Below, one piece after another: positions 42,740 to 50,871 of a DNA stretch of 64,000 nt. The position numbers were made by a program, and so were the translations under genes. Location: contig JADMJV010000013.1 of the NCBI GenBank assembly GCA_018780265.1, positions 140,897 through 204,896 on the forward strand, in the 5' to 3' direction. Each line of letters starts with the position of its first letter. Within the stretch, counting starts at the first letter, position 1. Source of the stretch: a bacterium. GTDB lineage: Bacteria > Vulcanimicrobiota > Xenobia > Xenobiales > JADMJV01. The notes beneath the pieces were generated by a model. It ran no database searches and was not told the origin of the DNA. It worked only from the letters and a program-made list of their open reading frames with translations.

Positions 42740-43246
42740 TTAGAATCCGCCACGGCCAAAGTTACCCATGTAGCCGCCGAAACCTCCGTGCATACCACAA
42801 TTTGCCATTCCACTGTTCTCGCCCTGAGAGAGCACACCGGCGATCAGTTGGGTGAGCTGCTGCTTGGCGCTGCCGCCCTGGCCTACGCCCAACTGAGAGG
42901 CGTTACCCGAGATGGCGATGGCGATGCTGATATTTTGACCGCCGTGGAGGGGGCTGGAGTAGCCGTCGTTACAACCTTCATTTTTACCATTCTTGCCGTT
43001 CTTACCGTTTTTGCCAGCCTTACCGTGTTTTCCGGCCTTGCCGTGCTTACCATGCTTGCCGGCTTTGCCAGCGGGTTGCTGCTGCTGGGGCTGACCGAGG
43101 GCCTGAGCGGCCTGCTCTTCGGAAACGTTGGCCGTGATAGCGATGGCGATCGACAGTGCCTGCCCACCCTGGGCGCCCTGCTGCGGAGGATTACAAGCGG
43201 GGCCGAAGTTGGTGCGGGGTTGAAAACCGGTTGCTGCAAATGCCAT
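42740..43246 (-). CDS. collagen-like Gly-Lys repeat protein
   Basis: A 168-residue low-complexity protein with a GGGAG ribosome binding site. The middle is a run of nine or ten Gly-Lys-x triplets (for example GKAGKHGKHGKAGKHGK and GKNGKNGKNGKN), flanked by two similar segments with 'SIAIAI(T/S)(A/G)N' (ALSIAIAITANV and NISIAIAISGNA). It ends in a Gly/Met/Phe-rich tail (GMHGGFGGYMGNFGRGGF). Three cysteines are scattered. No signal peptide is apparent. It is divergent from the cupin-MetRS gene. Collagen-like triplets may form a triple helix, or the lysines may be modified; both are inference. Confidence 0.6.
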   Translation of the reverse strand: MAFAATGFQPRTNFGPACNPPQQGAQGGQALSIAIAITANVSEEQAAQALGQPQQQQPAGKAGKHGKHGKAGKHGKAGKNGKNGKNGKNEGCNDGYSSPLHGGQNISIAIAISGNASQLGVGQGGSAKQQLTQLIAGVLSQGENSGMANCGMHGGFGGYMGNFGRGGF

Positions 43247-43316
43247 TGTCTTTTGCTCCCTCGTTTTTTAAGCTTTTTTTAAGCTTCTTTTTTACAAGAT
43301 TATCAGTATGGGACCG

Positions 43317-43339
43317 TCGAGAACAGAAACAATTCTCGA
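43317..43339 (+). promoter_or_regulatory. inverted repeat in the AT-rich divergent promoter region
   Basis: TCGAGAA-CAGAAACAA-TTCTCGA forms a seven-base inverted repeat with a nine-base spacer, in the 177-base AT-rich gap (43247-43423) between the collagen-like and cupin-MetRS genes. Two AAGCTT sites in T-runs lie near 43270. A candidate operator shared by both promoters; no regulator is identified. Confidence 0.4.
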
Positions 43340-43423
43340 TCAATGTTAAAAGAAGCCATAATTTTGCTACCAGCTTGTTAACAACATGCCAGGGTCCCAT
43401 CTCTTGGCCGCGAACCGGAAGGG

Positions 43424-45364
43424 ATGCTGATTCGTAAGTTTGATCGCGCCCAACTGGAGTCTGAGCCGCATAACGTACTGTTTAAGGATCTCTATCCTTG
43501 GGACCAAATCGAGGAGACCCCCTTTGGGGCCAGCCTGGCCGTGGTCGAGCCCGGCGGGCAAACGATGATCCACAGCCATCATCCCTGCGAGACGTTCTTC
43601 ATCTGCCAGGGCCAAGGGACCATGACCTGCAATGACCTCTCCAGCCCGGTCTCGAGTGGGGATGTGATCTATCTGCCTCCGCAAAGTGTGCATAAGATCC
43701 AGAACGACTCCGATACAGACTCCTTGATGTTTCTATCGGTCTTTTGGGACGCGCCCGAAAACGAAGAGGCCACACCACCGGTGGTGACCTCACGCCTGAT
43801 CTGGCCCTCACCTCCCACTCCCAATGGCCCCCTCCATTTGGGACACCTCAGCGGCCCCTATCTATTGGCCGACGTCCTCAAGCGCTATTATCGTCAACGG
43901 GGTCTGACCGCCAACTGGCTGCTGGTCAGCGACGACCATCAAAGCTACGTGTCCATGCGGGCTCAATTTGACGAGACCACCGCCGAACAGGCGGCCACTC
44001 ACTACAGTGCTCAAATGCTGGCCTTGATGAAGTCCCTGGAGGCCAGTCCGGATGTCGTGATCAACCCGAGCCAAAACGCCGATTACCGGCAGGCCGTCCA
44101 GGCTGCCCTGACCCAACTGTATCGTGACGGATTTGTCAGCAACCGCAGCGGAACGTGTTGGCACTGTGCCGATTGTGACCGCTATCTTTATGATGGCCTG
44201 GCGGCCGGAACCTGTCCTCATTGTGACACCAGTTGCCGCGGTTACCTGTGCGAGACTTGCTGCCAGCCCAACCTGCCCACCACCTTGAGGGACGTGCATT
44301 GTCTCCATTGTGAGACTCCCGCCCAAATGAAAGAGATCCCTCAGCTGGTCTTTTCGCTGGCACCCTTCGCGCAGGCGTTGGCCGCCTACCATCAGCAACT
44401 GCGCCTCAGTCCCCGATTGCGCGCCCTGGCCAGCCGCTTCCTCAGCCTGAGGCCGGCCGAAGTGGTGGTCTCGCACCCCTCTGATTGGGGGATTCCCATC
44501 GAGATGGACGGCTTTGAAGGCCAGGTGCTCTCCCCCTGGTTTGAACTTTCGCTGGCCGGCCCTCTTTTGACCGCCGGCCACGAGGTGATCCACTGCTTTG
44601 GGGCAGACAACGCTTTTCTCTACCTCATGCAGGATCCGGCCGTCCGCCTGGCCCTGCATCCACAGCGGCCCCTGCCCACGGCCCTGCATTCCAATGAGTA
44701 TCTGATGCTGGACGAACAAAAGATGTCGACCAGCCGCGGACATACTCTCGACGGCGCTCAACTGTTGGCCCAGTTGCCAGCCGACCTGATGCGTCTCTAT
44801 CTGGCCGGAGTGCGTCCCGAGAACAGCGACACTCGCTGCAATATTGAGAATATGCAGCAGTTCCTGGCCTTGCGTGTGGTGGGTCCGTGGCACAATTGGC
44901 TGGAAGCCCTGGGCCGCAGCCTGACCACCGAAGCCGGCTCCAAAGCTCCCGACCCGGTCAATTGGGGTGCGGAGCAACAGGACTTTTTCGGCCAGCTTAA
45001 CGGCCTGCTCAGTCGCGGCCAGCGCGCCTACGAAGTGGGCAGCCTGCAAGAGGTTGCCCGGACCCTGCACGAGGTGGTCGACCAGAGCACGGCCTTCTCG
45101 CTTTCCCAACAGCCCCTGGCCGGCGTCCCCGAGCTTCTGGCCGAGCGCAGCACATCACTGGCCTTGGAGTTGGCCGCGGCTCGCCTGCTGGCCCAGCTGA
45201 GCGCGCCCCTGATGCCCAAATTTGCCACCCAGCTTTGGAAGCACCTGGGCTACCGCAACACCCTGGAGCAACAGGGGTGGCCCCAGCAGGTCGAGTTTGT
45301 GCCCGGGGGGCAGCGTATCCTGGCCGCCGCCGGGCTCTCCTCCCGGCGTTACTTCCCCAGCTAA
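43424..45364 (+). CDS. cupin-methionyl-tRNA synthetase fusion, hydrazine synthetase-like
   Basis: A 646-residue two-domain protein. Residues 1-110 are a cupin with His50, His52, Glu56 and His90 as likely metal ligands (MIHSHHPCETFFICQG; GDVIYLPPQSVHK). Residues 125-640 are a class I methionyl-tRNA-synthetase-like domain with HIGH-type PNGPLHLGHLSG (HLGH near 138-141), four pairs of Cys (CWHCADC, CPHC, CETCC, CLHC) and KMSTS near 433. Such fusions (Spb40 in s56-p1 biosynthesis) join N6-hydroxylysine to an amino acid, making an N-N bond. The N-terminal ribosome binding site is GGAAGGG. It is coupled to the following oxidase gene. Confidence 0.88.
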   Translation: MLIRKFDRAQLESEPHNVLFKDLYPWDQIEETPFGASLAVVEPGGQTMIHSHHPCETFFICQGQGTMTCNDLSSPVSSGDVIYLPPQSVHKIQNDSDTDSLMFLSVFWDAPENEEATPPVVTSRLIWPSPPTPNGPLHLGHLSGPYLLADVLKRYYRQRGLTANWLLVSDDHQSYVSMRAQFDETTAEQAATHYSAQMLALMKSLEASPDVVINPSQNADYRQAVQAALTQLYRDGFVSNRSGTCWHCADCDRYLYDGLAAGTCPHCDTSCRGYLCETCCQPNLPTTLRDVHCLHCETPAQMKEIPQLVFSLAPFAQALAAYHQQLRLSPRLRALASRFLSLRPAEVVVSHPSDWGIPIEMDGFEGQVLSPWFELSLAGPLLTAGHEVIHCFGADNAFLYLMQDPAVRLALHPQRPLPTALHSNEYLMLDEQKMSTSRGHTLDGAQLLAQLPADLMRLYLAGVRPENSDTRCNIENMQQFLALRVVGPWHNWLEALGRSLTTEAGSKAPDPVNWGAEQQDFFGQLNGLLSRGQRAYEVGSLQEVARTLHEVVDQSTAFSLSQQPLAGVPELLAERSTSLALELAAARLLAQLSAPLMPKFATQLWKHLGYRNTLEQQGWPQQVEFVPGGQRILAAAGLSSRRYFPS

Positions 45365-46482
45365 TGCAAAAGACGGCCTCTCTAGTCATCGTGGGCGGTG
45401 GAGTGATGGGCTGCAGCCTGGCCTATCATCTGACCCAACTGGGTGAGTCCCAGGTGGTATTGCTGGAGCGAGGCGCACTCTGTTCTGGAGAAACCGCCAA
45501 GTCGGGGGGCTTTGTCCAGACCCACTGGACCAGCCCTCACGAGGTGAAGTTGATTCACTGGTCGCGCCAATTCTTTGCGGAATGGGCCGAGCCGTGCCTC
45601 TTCCGGCCCATCGGCTACCTGCATACCACAGGCAGCGAACGCGAGCCGGTGGTACGCCAGGTGCATGACATGCTGCTGGCCCTGGGTTTTGAGTCGCACT
45701 GGCTGGGTCCCCGCGAAGTGAAGAAGCTGCAACCCCTGCTGCGCGTGGACGATCTGGTGGGAGGAGCCTACGAACCTCAGAGCGGCTGGGTGGATCCTAT
45801 CAGAACCACCCACTTTTTCGGTGACGCCGCCCGCCAACGCGGTGCCCATCTGCACGAGGGAGTGCGTGTGCTGCAAATCGCCCATCGCGACGGCAAAGTG
45901 CAGGGTGTGGAAACCGACCGGGGATTTATCTCGTCGCCTCGGGTCGTGCTGGCGGTAGGGCCTTGGACCAGCCAGCTCCATCCTACGCCAGGAGTTCCCT
46001 TGCCGCTCATTGCCAAGCGCGGTCAGGTTTGCTACATGACCCGCCCCGGCGGCCTGCCTCGCACCGAGTTGACCTTTTACGATGAAGTAACCGGCCTTTA
46101 CACCCATCCCGACGGAGACACCAACCTGGTGGGCCTGGACTGGCACTTCGAGCCCGTCTGGGGACCCGACTACTACGAACGAGAAATCGATAGTGACTAT
46201 CTCGAGGCCGCCCATCAGGCCCTTTCGCACCGCTTCCCAAGCCTTTCTCTGGCGAGACCCGTGCGAGGCGTGGTGGGCCTTTATGACTTCACTCCCGATG
46301 GCCACCCCATTGTGGACGGGCCGCTGGGGTTGGAAGGCTACTACGTGGCCGCCGGATTTAGTGGAGCCGGCTTCAAAAGCTCGCCGGCGCTAGGCCTGGG
46401 CCTAGCCGAAATGATCCTGCACGGCCAACCACGCACCGTTAACCTGGATTTTCTCAAGTTGTCCCGATTCGACAAACCCTGA
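45364..46482 (+). CDS. FAD-dependent amine oxidase (glycine/D-amino acid oxidase-like)
   Basis: A 372-residue protein with the Rossmann FAD site VIVGGGVMGCSLAYHL (GxGxxG near 11-16) and the DAO-family fold: VLAVGPWTSQLHP, VVGLYDFTPDGHPIVDGPLG and YVAAGFSGAGFKSSPALG. It would oxidise a secondary amine or amino acid to the imine and hydrogen peroxide. The start ATG overlaps the upstream stop (TAATG). In the s56-p1 pathway a homologous oxidase cleaves the N-N product to release hydrazinoacetate, and the same partner role is proposed here. A longer in-frame start inside the synthetase gene is not needed. Confidence 0.9.
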   Translation: MQKTASLVIVGGGVMGCSLAYHLTQLGESQVVLLERGALCSGETAKSGGFVQTHWTSPHEVKLIHWSRQFFAEWAEPCLFRPIGYLHTTGSEREPVVRQVHDMLLALGFESHWLGPREVKKLQPLLRVDDLVGGAYEPQSGWVDPIRTTHFFGDAARQRGAHLHEGVRVLQIAHRDGKVQGVETDRGFISSPRVVLAVGPWTSQLHPTPGVPLPLIAKRGQVCYMTRPGGLPRTELTFYDEVTGLYTHPDGDTNLVGLDWHFEPVWGPDYYEREIDSDYLEAAHQALSHRFPSLSLARPVRGVVGLYDFTPDGHPIVDGPLGLEGYYVAAGFSGAGFKSSPALGLGLAEMILHGQPRTVNLDFLKLSRFDKP

Positions 46483-46538
46483 CAAAGATCACCCGGGTGC
46501 GAACTTTTCTGGCCCCACTTCCGTCTCTGCTTCACTGG

Positions 46539-46562
46539 CGGAAGTTTCCACGGGAACTTCCG
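46539..46562 (+). promoter_or_regulatory. inverted repeat before the ECF sigma factor gene
   Basis: CGGAAGTTTCC pairs with GGAACTTCCG across a short ACG loop, about 20 bases before the sigma factor start. A third CTTCCG copy lies at 46518. Without a T-run it looks more like an operator or attenuator than a terminator of the oxidase gene. Confidence 0.4.
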
Positions 46563-46582
46563 GTGAATGGAGGGACCATGGG

Positions 46583-47164
46583 TTGTCTTACACGTTATCT
46601 ATGACCGGAGGCGCAATTACTGCGGTATCCGCGCAAGCGAGGGACGAAAGCCTGGAGGCGCTGGCCGTGCGCTTGCAAGAGCGCCAGGAGGGAGCTCTGG
46701 AGGCGCTGATCACCAGGACTCAGAGCGCCTGTTCGCGGCTGGCCATGTCCATTTTGCAGGACGCCGAATTGAGTCGCGACGCACTTCAAGAGGCCTACTT
46801 TGTGGTCTACCAGCGCATCGGCCAATTGCGCGAACCGGCCGCCCTGAAAAGCTGGCTTTTTCGCATTGTCAATCATTGTTGCCACGACATCCGGCGGGCC
46901 CGCGCTCGCCAGCCACAATCTGCACTGCCACCGGACCAGCAAGCCAGCGCAGACGTGAGCCAGGATATCCATCACCAACAAGACATTCGCGCCACCTTTG
47001 AGCAACTGCCCGACATCGACCGAACAGCCCTGGCCCTGCGCGAGGTCTGCTCGATGAGCTACGAGGAGATGAGCCAGGTGCTGAACATCCCTTTGGGCAC
47101 CGTGCGCTCGCGCCTGGCCAAAGCCCGCAAACGTTTTATTGACGCCTATCAAGGAGGTGCATAA
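46583..47164 (+). CDS. ECF-type RNA polymerase sigma factor
   Basis: A 193-residue sigma-70 family factor of the extracytoplasmic-function type. Sigma-2 region: AMSILQDAELSRDALQEAYF with WLFRIVNHCCHDIRR. Sigma-4 region: QLPDIDRTALALREVCSMSY then NIPLGTVRSRLAKARKRF. A TTG start fits GGAGGG at ideal spacing; an ATG at 46578 opens an eight-codon ORF whose stop overlaps the ATG at 46601, so a leader peptide is an alternative. It would direct transcription of a small regulon. The stop overlaps the ATG of the membrane protein after it (TAATG). Confidence 0.92.
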   Translation: MSYTLSMTGGAITAVSAQARDESLEALAVRLQERQEGALEALITRTQSACSRLAMSILQDAELSRDALQEAYFVVYQRIGQLREPAALKSWLFRIVNHCCHDIRRARARQPQSALPPDQQASADVSQDIHHQQDIRATFEQLPDIDRTALALREVCSMSYEEMSQVLNIPLGTVRSRLAKARKRFIDAYQGGA

Positions 47165-49362
47165 TGGTCACCGATGAGCTAAGTCCAGAGTACCTGGCCT
47201 TCTCGGCCATGCTCGACGAACAGGATAACCTCGACTTTGCCGAGGGAAGTGAAGGCGCTCTGCTGCTGGAACTGCGCACCACTTTGCAAAATACGCCCGA
47301 ACTGCCGTTGGGGGTCGATTTCGCCCGCACCACTGCCGCTCAGGTCGAGCGGAGATTTGAGGCCCAGTCAACCCTGGCCAGGACGATGGTCAAGGTGGAG
47401 CCGGTGCTCTCGGCACGAGCCTTTTCGTCGCGAAGTATGCCGTGGGTGTCTTTGCTGGCCCTGACCAGCCTGGGAGGCCTGTCCACTTCGTGGCTGGCGC
47501 TGGGTTTGGTGGGGCTCACGCTACTCCTGGCAGCCTCCGGTTGGACCTATGCAAGCCGACAGATTCTGGCGAAACTTCCCGGATCGGATCCATGGAGCCG
47601 GCCCAACCTGAATGCACCGAAACTGGCCCGTCTCTACTACCTGATTCCCGTGCTGGCCACGGCCGTCACCGGCATTGTCTGCGGAGAGTTGGTGGCCGCG
47701 CTGGGTCGTTTCAGTCTGAGTTTCCAGGGCAACCTCGCCAGTTTGAAGTGGTTGGGGCTGGTTGCCGGCTCCTCCACATCAATCTTGCTTCTCAGCGCTC
47801 TGGCGCCCACCTGGAAAGCCCTCAAAGAGAAATCGATCGGTCGCCCTGGTTGGCTGCTGGTCGGCCAACTCGGTTGTGGACTGTGGCTCGCTTGCGGAGC
47901 GCACCTGTTGGTGGCGCTCAACGAGTTGAGCAAAGAGGTCTGGCCGTCCACCCTTTGGGGTTGCACTTTCTTCTTGTCCCTGGGAGTGGCTTTGCTACTC
48001 TCTTGTTTGGCACCGACCCCACCCACCCCTGGAAAACTGCGGGCGGGCCTGGGGCACGGATTGCGAAGTCTGCTCTGTGGCGGTGTGCCCATCCTGGCCA
48101 CCCTGGTGATCTTCTATCAACTGAGCCTGACCCGCAAAATTTACGATCCTTCCGCCTATCACGAGCTTGTCGGTTCCACCGAGGCCTGGGTGGCCGAGCA
48201 AAAAGCCATACCCTCCGAGCAAAACGGCTGGAGCGAGCTCAAGAGCTACCTTTTGCGCCCCCAGAGTCAGACTCCTGAATACCTGGCCGTTCGCGCCCGA
48301 CTCAAAGCCGGATCTACGATGTTTGATTACTGGGTCGACAAAACATCCAGCGACAGGGTCAAAGCGGCAGCAGACGAGCGGGACTTTCTCCGTGAACTGC
48401 CGCGCATTGAAAGCGCACTAAAAAAGCCTTACTTCAGCTACTACTCCACCCAGGAACTCAACTTGCAGGCATTGCTTCCCGACTTCATCACCTGCCGGGC
48501 CGTCTCCAGAGGTCTGGCCGCGCTGGCCCGCCAGGCCTTGCAACGTCACGACGGCGCCCAAAGCCTCCACTATAGCCTGCTCAATTTGCAGTGGTCCGGC
48601 AAAATCCGTCACGGCACCCTGATCAATTTGATGATCGGGGTGGCTCAGATGTCGATTACCCTGGAGCCCATCCAGGCCTGGCTCGGTGAAGAACAAGGCA
48701 GTCCCGAACAGCTCCAACAACTGCTGGCAGCCCTGGAGATAGCTGACGTCCCGCGCACCGAGTTCCTGGAAGCGATGCACCGCGAAACCTATGTCTGTGA
48801 CCGAGCCTTCAGCACCCTGCTAGTCTCGGGCAAAGCCTCTGATTTCCAAAGTCTGCTGGGAGGCAAATCCCTGTTGGCCCGACTGGTGCCTAAGGAATAC
48901 TGGGAGAGCGAGCGCAAGACCTACGTTAACCTGCAGTTGAGTCAGCTTTCGAGTTGGCGTGGCCTGGGACGCCCCGCCGAACTGAACATCGAGGAAATGT
49001 TGCCGATGAGTTTTGCGGCCCGAGAAATGGTGCCCAATAGTGGCAAAGCGCAAGCCCAATTTATGTGTATGCTAAGTCGCATCTCGGCTCTCAAAATCAT
49101 GACCGCTCTCGAACTCTACCGCAGCGCTCACGGTGACTACCCGGATCAGTTGAGCCGACTCGTGCCGGAAATATTACCAGAACTCCCCGTCGACGCCATG
49201 CACCCCAATCTGTGGCCCAAAAAGCCGACCTTTGAGTATCTCAGAAGCGGCCAAGGATACCAACTGATCTCGCAATCCCCCCTCTACGAGAACATCCGAT
49301 TCAAGAACCGCCAGGTTTACGGCGTACCGGGTAAATACCGACTGGAGACACTCCCTCAATAA
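47164..49362 (+). CDS. large membrane protein coupled to the sigma factor, possible anti-sigma
   Basis: A 732-residue protein. The cytosolic N-terminus (1-90) is acidic and carries the position of an anti-sigma domain but no zinc-binding HxxxCxxC. About six membrane segments follow (95-330; for example SLLALTSLGGLSTSWLALGL, VGLTLLLAASGWTY, WLGLVAGSSTSILLLSAL). A long soluble domain (350-732) ends in a segment like those of type II secretion pseudopilin-type proteins (MTALELYRSAHGDYPDQLSRL). I infer that the N-terminus holds the sigma factor, while the outer part senses a signal. The coupling with the sigma gene is the evidence. Confidence 0.55.
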   Translation: MVTDELSPEYLAFSAMLDEQDNLDFAEGSEGALLLELRTTLQNTPELPLGVDFARTTAAQVERRFEAQSTLARTMVKVEPVLSARAFSSRSMPWVSLLALTSLGGLSTSWLALGLVGLTLLLAASGWTYASRQILAKLPGSDPWSRPNLNAPKLARLYYLIPVLATAVTGIVCGELVAALGRFSLSFQGNLASLKWLGLVAGSSTSILLLSALAPTWKALKEKSIGRPGWLLVGQLGCGLWLACGAHLLVALNELSKEVWPSTLWGCTFFLSLGVALLLSCLAPTPPTPGKLRAGLGHGLRSLLCGGVPILATLVIFYQLSLTRKIYDPSAYHELVGSTEAWVAEQKAIPSEQNGWSELKSYLLRPQSQTPEYLAVRARLKAGSTMFDYWVDKTSSDRVKAAADERDFLRELPRIESALKKPYFSYYSTQELNLQALLPDFITCRAVSRGLAALARQALQRHDGAQSLHYSLLNLQWSGKIRHGTLINLMIGVAQMSITLEPIQAWLGEEQGSPEQLQQLLAALEIADVPRTEFLEAMHRETYVCDRAFSTLLVSGKASDFQSLLGGKSLLARLVPKEYWESERKTYVNLQLSQLSSWRGLGRPAELNIEEMLPMSFAAREMVPNSGKAQAQFMCMLSRISALKIMTALELYRSAHGDYPDQLSRLVPEILPELPVDAMHPNLWPKKPTFEYLRSGQGYQLISQSPLYENIRFKNRQVYGVPGKYRLETLPQ

Positions 49363-49364
49363 AC

Positions 49365-49392
49365 GAGAGGCCCCTCCCACGAGGGGCCTCTC
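49365..49392. terminator. bidirectional terminator hairpin
   Basis: Perfect 12-base stem GAGAGGCCCCTC-CCAC-GAGGGGCCTCTC between convergent genes, overlapping the last bases of the minus-strand gene's stop. No strong U-tract on either side. Confidence 0.65.
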
Positions 49393-49828
49393 AGTCTTCC
49401 TGACATTCGTCCTCACACAACAAGGGGCGGGCGAAGGTCCAGTAATCGTGGCCCCAATCGCAAATCTGGATGCTCTCGACCTGGGTCTCGCCAAACAGCA
49501 CAAAACCCAGTTGGTCAGGCTCATAGAGCGAGGAGTCCAGGTCGTGCGATCGCAAGCGGGGAAGTCTCCGCAAAGCCTCGCCAAAGGGGGTGCCCAGACC
49601 GATGCCCTGGGGCAGGTGACCCTCGTATCCCGGTTGGGCAAGCAAACCGATGATGCGATCCAGGGCCGAGTCGCCCACGACCTCAATCGCCCCACCGGCC
49701 AGAGTGCCGCGCACAATGGTCCCGGTTTCCTGCCATTGTTCCTCCCACGGCAGCGCCCGCAGCGACTGACCCAGCAGCAATCCCCCCAAACCCAAGGATG
49801 GCAGGATTTCGGCCTGAAGACTGATCAT
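49391..49828 (-). CDS. hypothetical protein, 145 residues
   Basis: A cytosolic-looking protein with a hydrophobic first helix (LPSLGLGGLLLGQSLRAL) and strands such as VEVVGDSALDRIIGLL and LGFVLFGETQVESIQICDW. It contains a repeated-turn look with charged tails and ends LCEDECQED. No family recognised. Convergent with the membrane protein gene and divergent from the small secreted protein at 49901. Confidence 0.5.
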   Translation of the reverse strand: MISLQAEILPSLGLGGLLLGQSLRALPWEEQWQETGTIVRGTLAGGAIEVVGDSALDRIIGLLAQPGYEGHLPQGIGLGTPFGEALRRLPRLRSHDLDSSLYEPDQLGFVLFGETQVESIQICDWGHDYWTFARPLLCEDECQED

Positions 49829-49900
49829 GACGGCCGGTTCTGCGCGTTAACCTGGTCGCCCTGCGAGAGGATCGGACCGTTTGGCCGGGAAACAGCCGCC

Positions 49901-50380
49901 ATGCGAAAGATGCTGTTGATATTCACCCTCTTGCTGGTCAGCTTTAACCTGGTCTGGGCTAAGGACTCGGCCGGGCAATCGCAAAAGAAACTGAAAGGCT
50001 TCCTTGATTCCATCGTGCAGATCGAGAATCAAGCTCGACCTGTCCAGCCTATGGCGGTGCCCCTGGCCGGTCGCACCCGCGCCCAGGACAAGGAAATGAT
50101 GAGCCGCATCGAGCTTCTCGACAACCTGCTCTTTAAGAAAGCCCGGCCGTTAAATAAAGAGATCTCTGACTACGGCGCCAGTCTCCACGAAAGCATGAAC
50201 CCACAGTACAGCGTCGTGCGCGACGCCTACTCGGCCTTCGACGACTGGCTCAACGCGAAGTTAAGCCTGCAAAATGCGGGCGTCAACAATCCCGGCCTGG
50301 AGCAACTGCGCAAGAATGAGCCCATTCTCTACCAAGAGTACCAAACCAAATTCAAGGCGGCCCAGGCCCAGCTAAAGTAA
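49901..50380 (+). CDS. secreted helical protein of unknown function
   Basis: A 159-residue protein with a signal peptide (MRKMLLIFTLLLVSFNLVWA), then a mainly helical domain with Lys/Gln-rich segments (GLEQLRKNEPILYQEYQTKF). No cysteine in the mature part and no enzyme motif. The ATG is in a good context; the longer frame upstream overlaps the opposite-strand gene and is not used. Next gene begins directly after its stop, so the pair is co-transcribed with it. Confidence 0.6.
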   Translation: MRKMLLIFTLLLVSFNLVWAKDSAGQSQKKLKGFLDSIVQIENQARPVQPMAVPLAGRTRAQDKEMMSRIELLDNLLFKKARPLNKEISDYGASLHESMNPQYSVVRDAYSAFDDWLNAKLSLQNAGVNNPGLEQLRKNEPILYQEYQTKFKAAQAQLK

Positions 50381-50830
50381 GTGCGACTGCTGCTCATCTG
50401 GCTTCTGCTATTTGCCTGGGGATTTGCCAAAAAGCCCGAGATTTATCCGTCGCCCACGTTTGCCATCCAGGTTCCCACCGACTGGACCAGTCCGGCACCC
50501 GACCAGTGGTGCTCGCCCGAGGGAAACATCAGTGTCGTCTGGACTGAGGTGGCTGTTGCAGACGACCTCGAAGCCTGGACACAGTCCATACAGCAGCGAT
50601 TTCCAGGGACAGTAATGGGCCAGATCCAGAAACTTACCGTGGCTGGAGGTCCAGCCCGTTCTTTTATGGGTGAGCACCAGGGTAAAATTCAGAGGGTTTA
50701 TCTGATCAGCCGGGGAGCCAGAGGGGTCATTTTGATCTGTTCGTGCAGTCCCACCCAAAGTTTCGCGGCCGTGGGAGCGGTCCAGGAAATATTGAACAGC
50801 TTCCGATGGCTACCTGACCAGGGAAAATGA
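50381..50830 (+). CDS. small secreted PsbP-like protein
   Basis: A 149-residue protein, signal peptide (1-17; LLLIWLLLFAWGFA), mature part of alternating strands (FAIQVPTDWTSPAPDQWCS, SRGARGVILICSCSPTQSF). The layout is that of the PsbP/MOG1-like fold: an opening hairpin with 'IQVPTDW', then helix, then 'GARGVILICS...F' and a closing helix EILNSFRW. Two cysteines may be paired. The GTG start abuts the previous stop. Similar in fold to the next gene. Function unknown. Confidence 0.6.
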   Translation: MRLLLIWLLLFAWGFAKKPEIYPSPTFAIQVPTDWTSPAPDQWCSPEGNISVVWTEVAVADDLEAWTQSIQQRFPGTVMGQIQKLTVAGGPARSFMGEHQGKIQRVYLISRGARGVILICSCSPTQSFAAVGAVQEILNSFRWLPDQGK

Positions 50831-50871
50831 CGAAATTCACAAAGTTCCTCGCACCAACTTGAGGAGGTCCC

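Noticed and set aside
43862..45109. 415-codon minus-strand open frame under the cupin-MetRS gene
   Set aside because: It lies inside a gene with intact HIGH, KMSKS and cysteine motifs; no domain in the shadow product.
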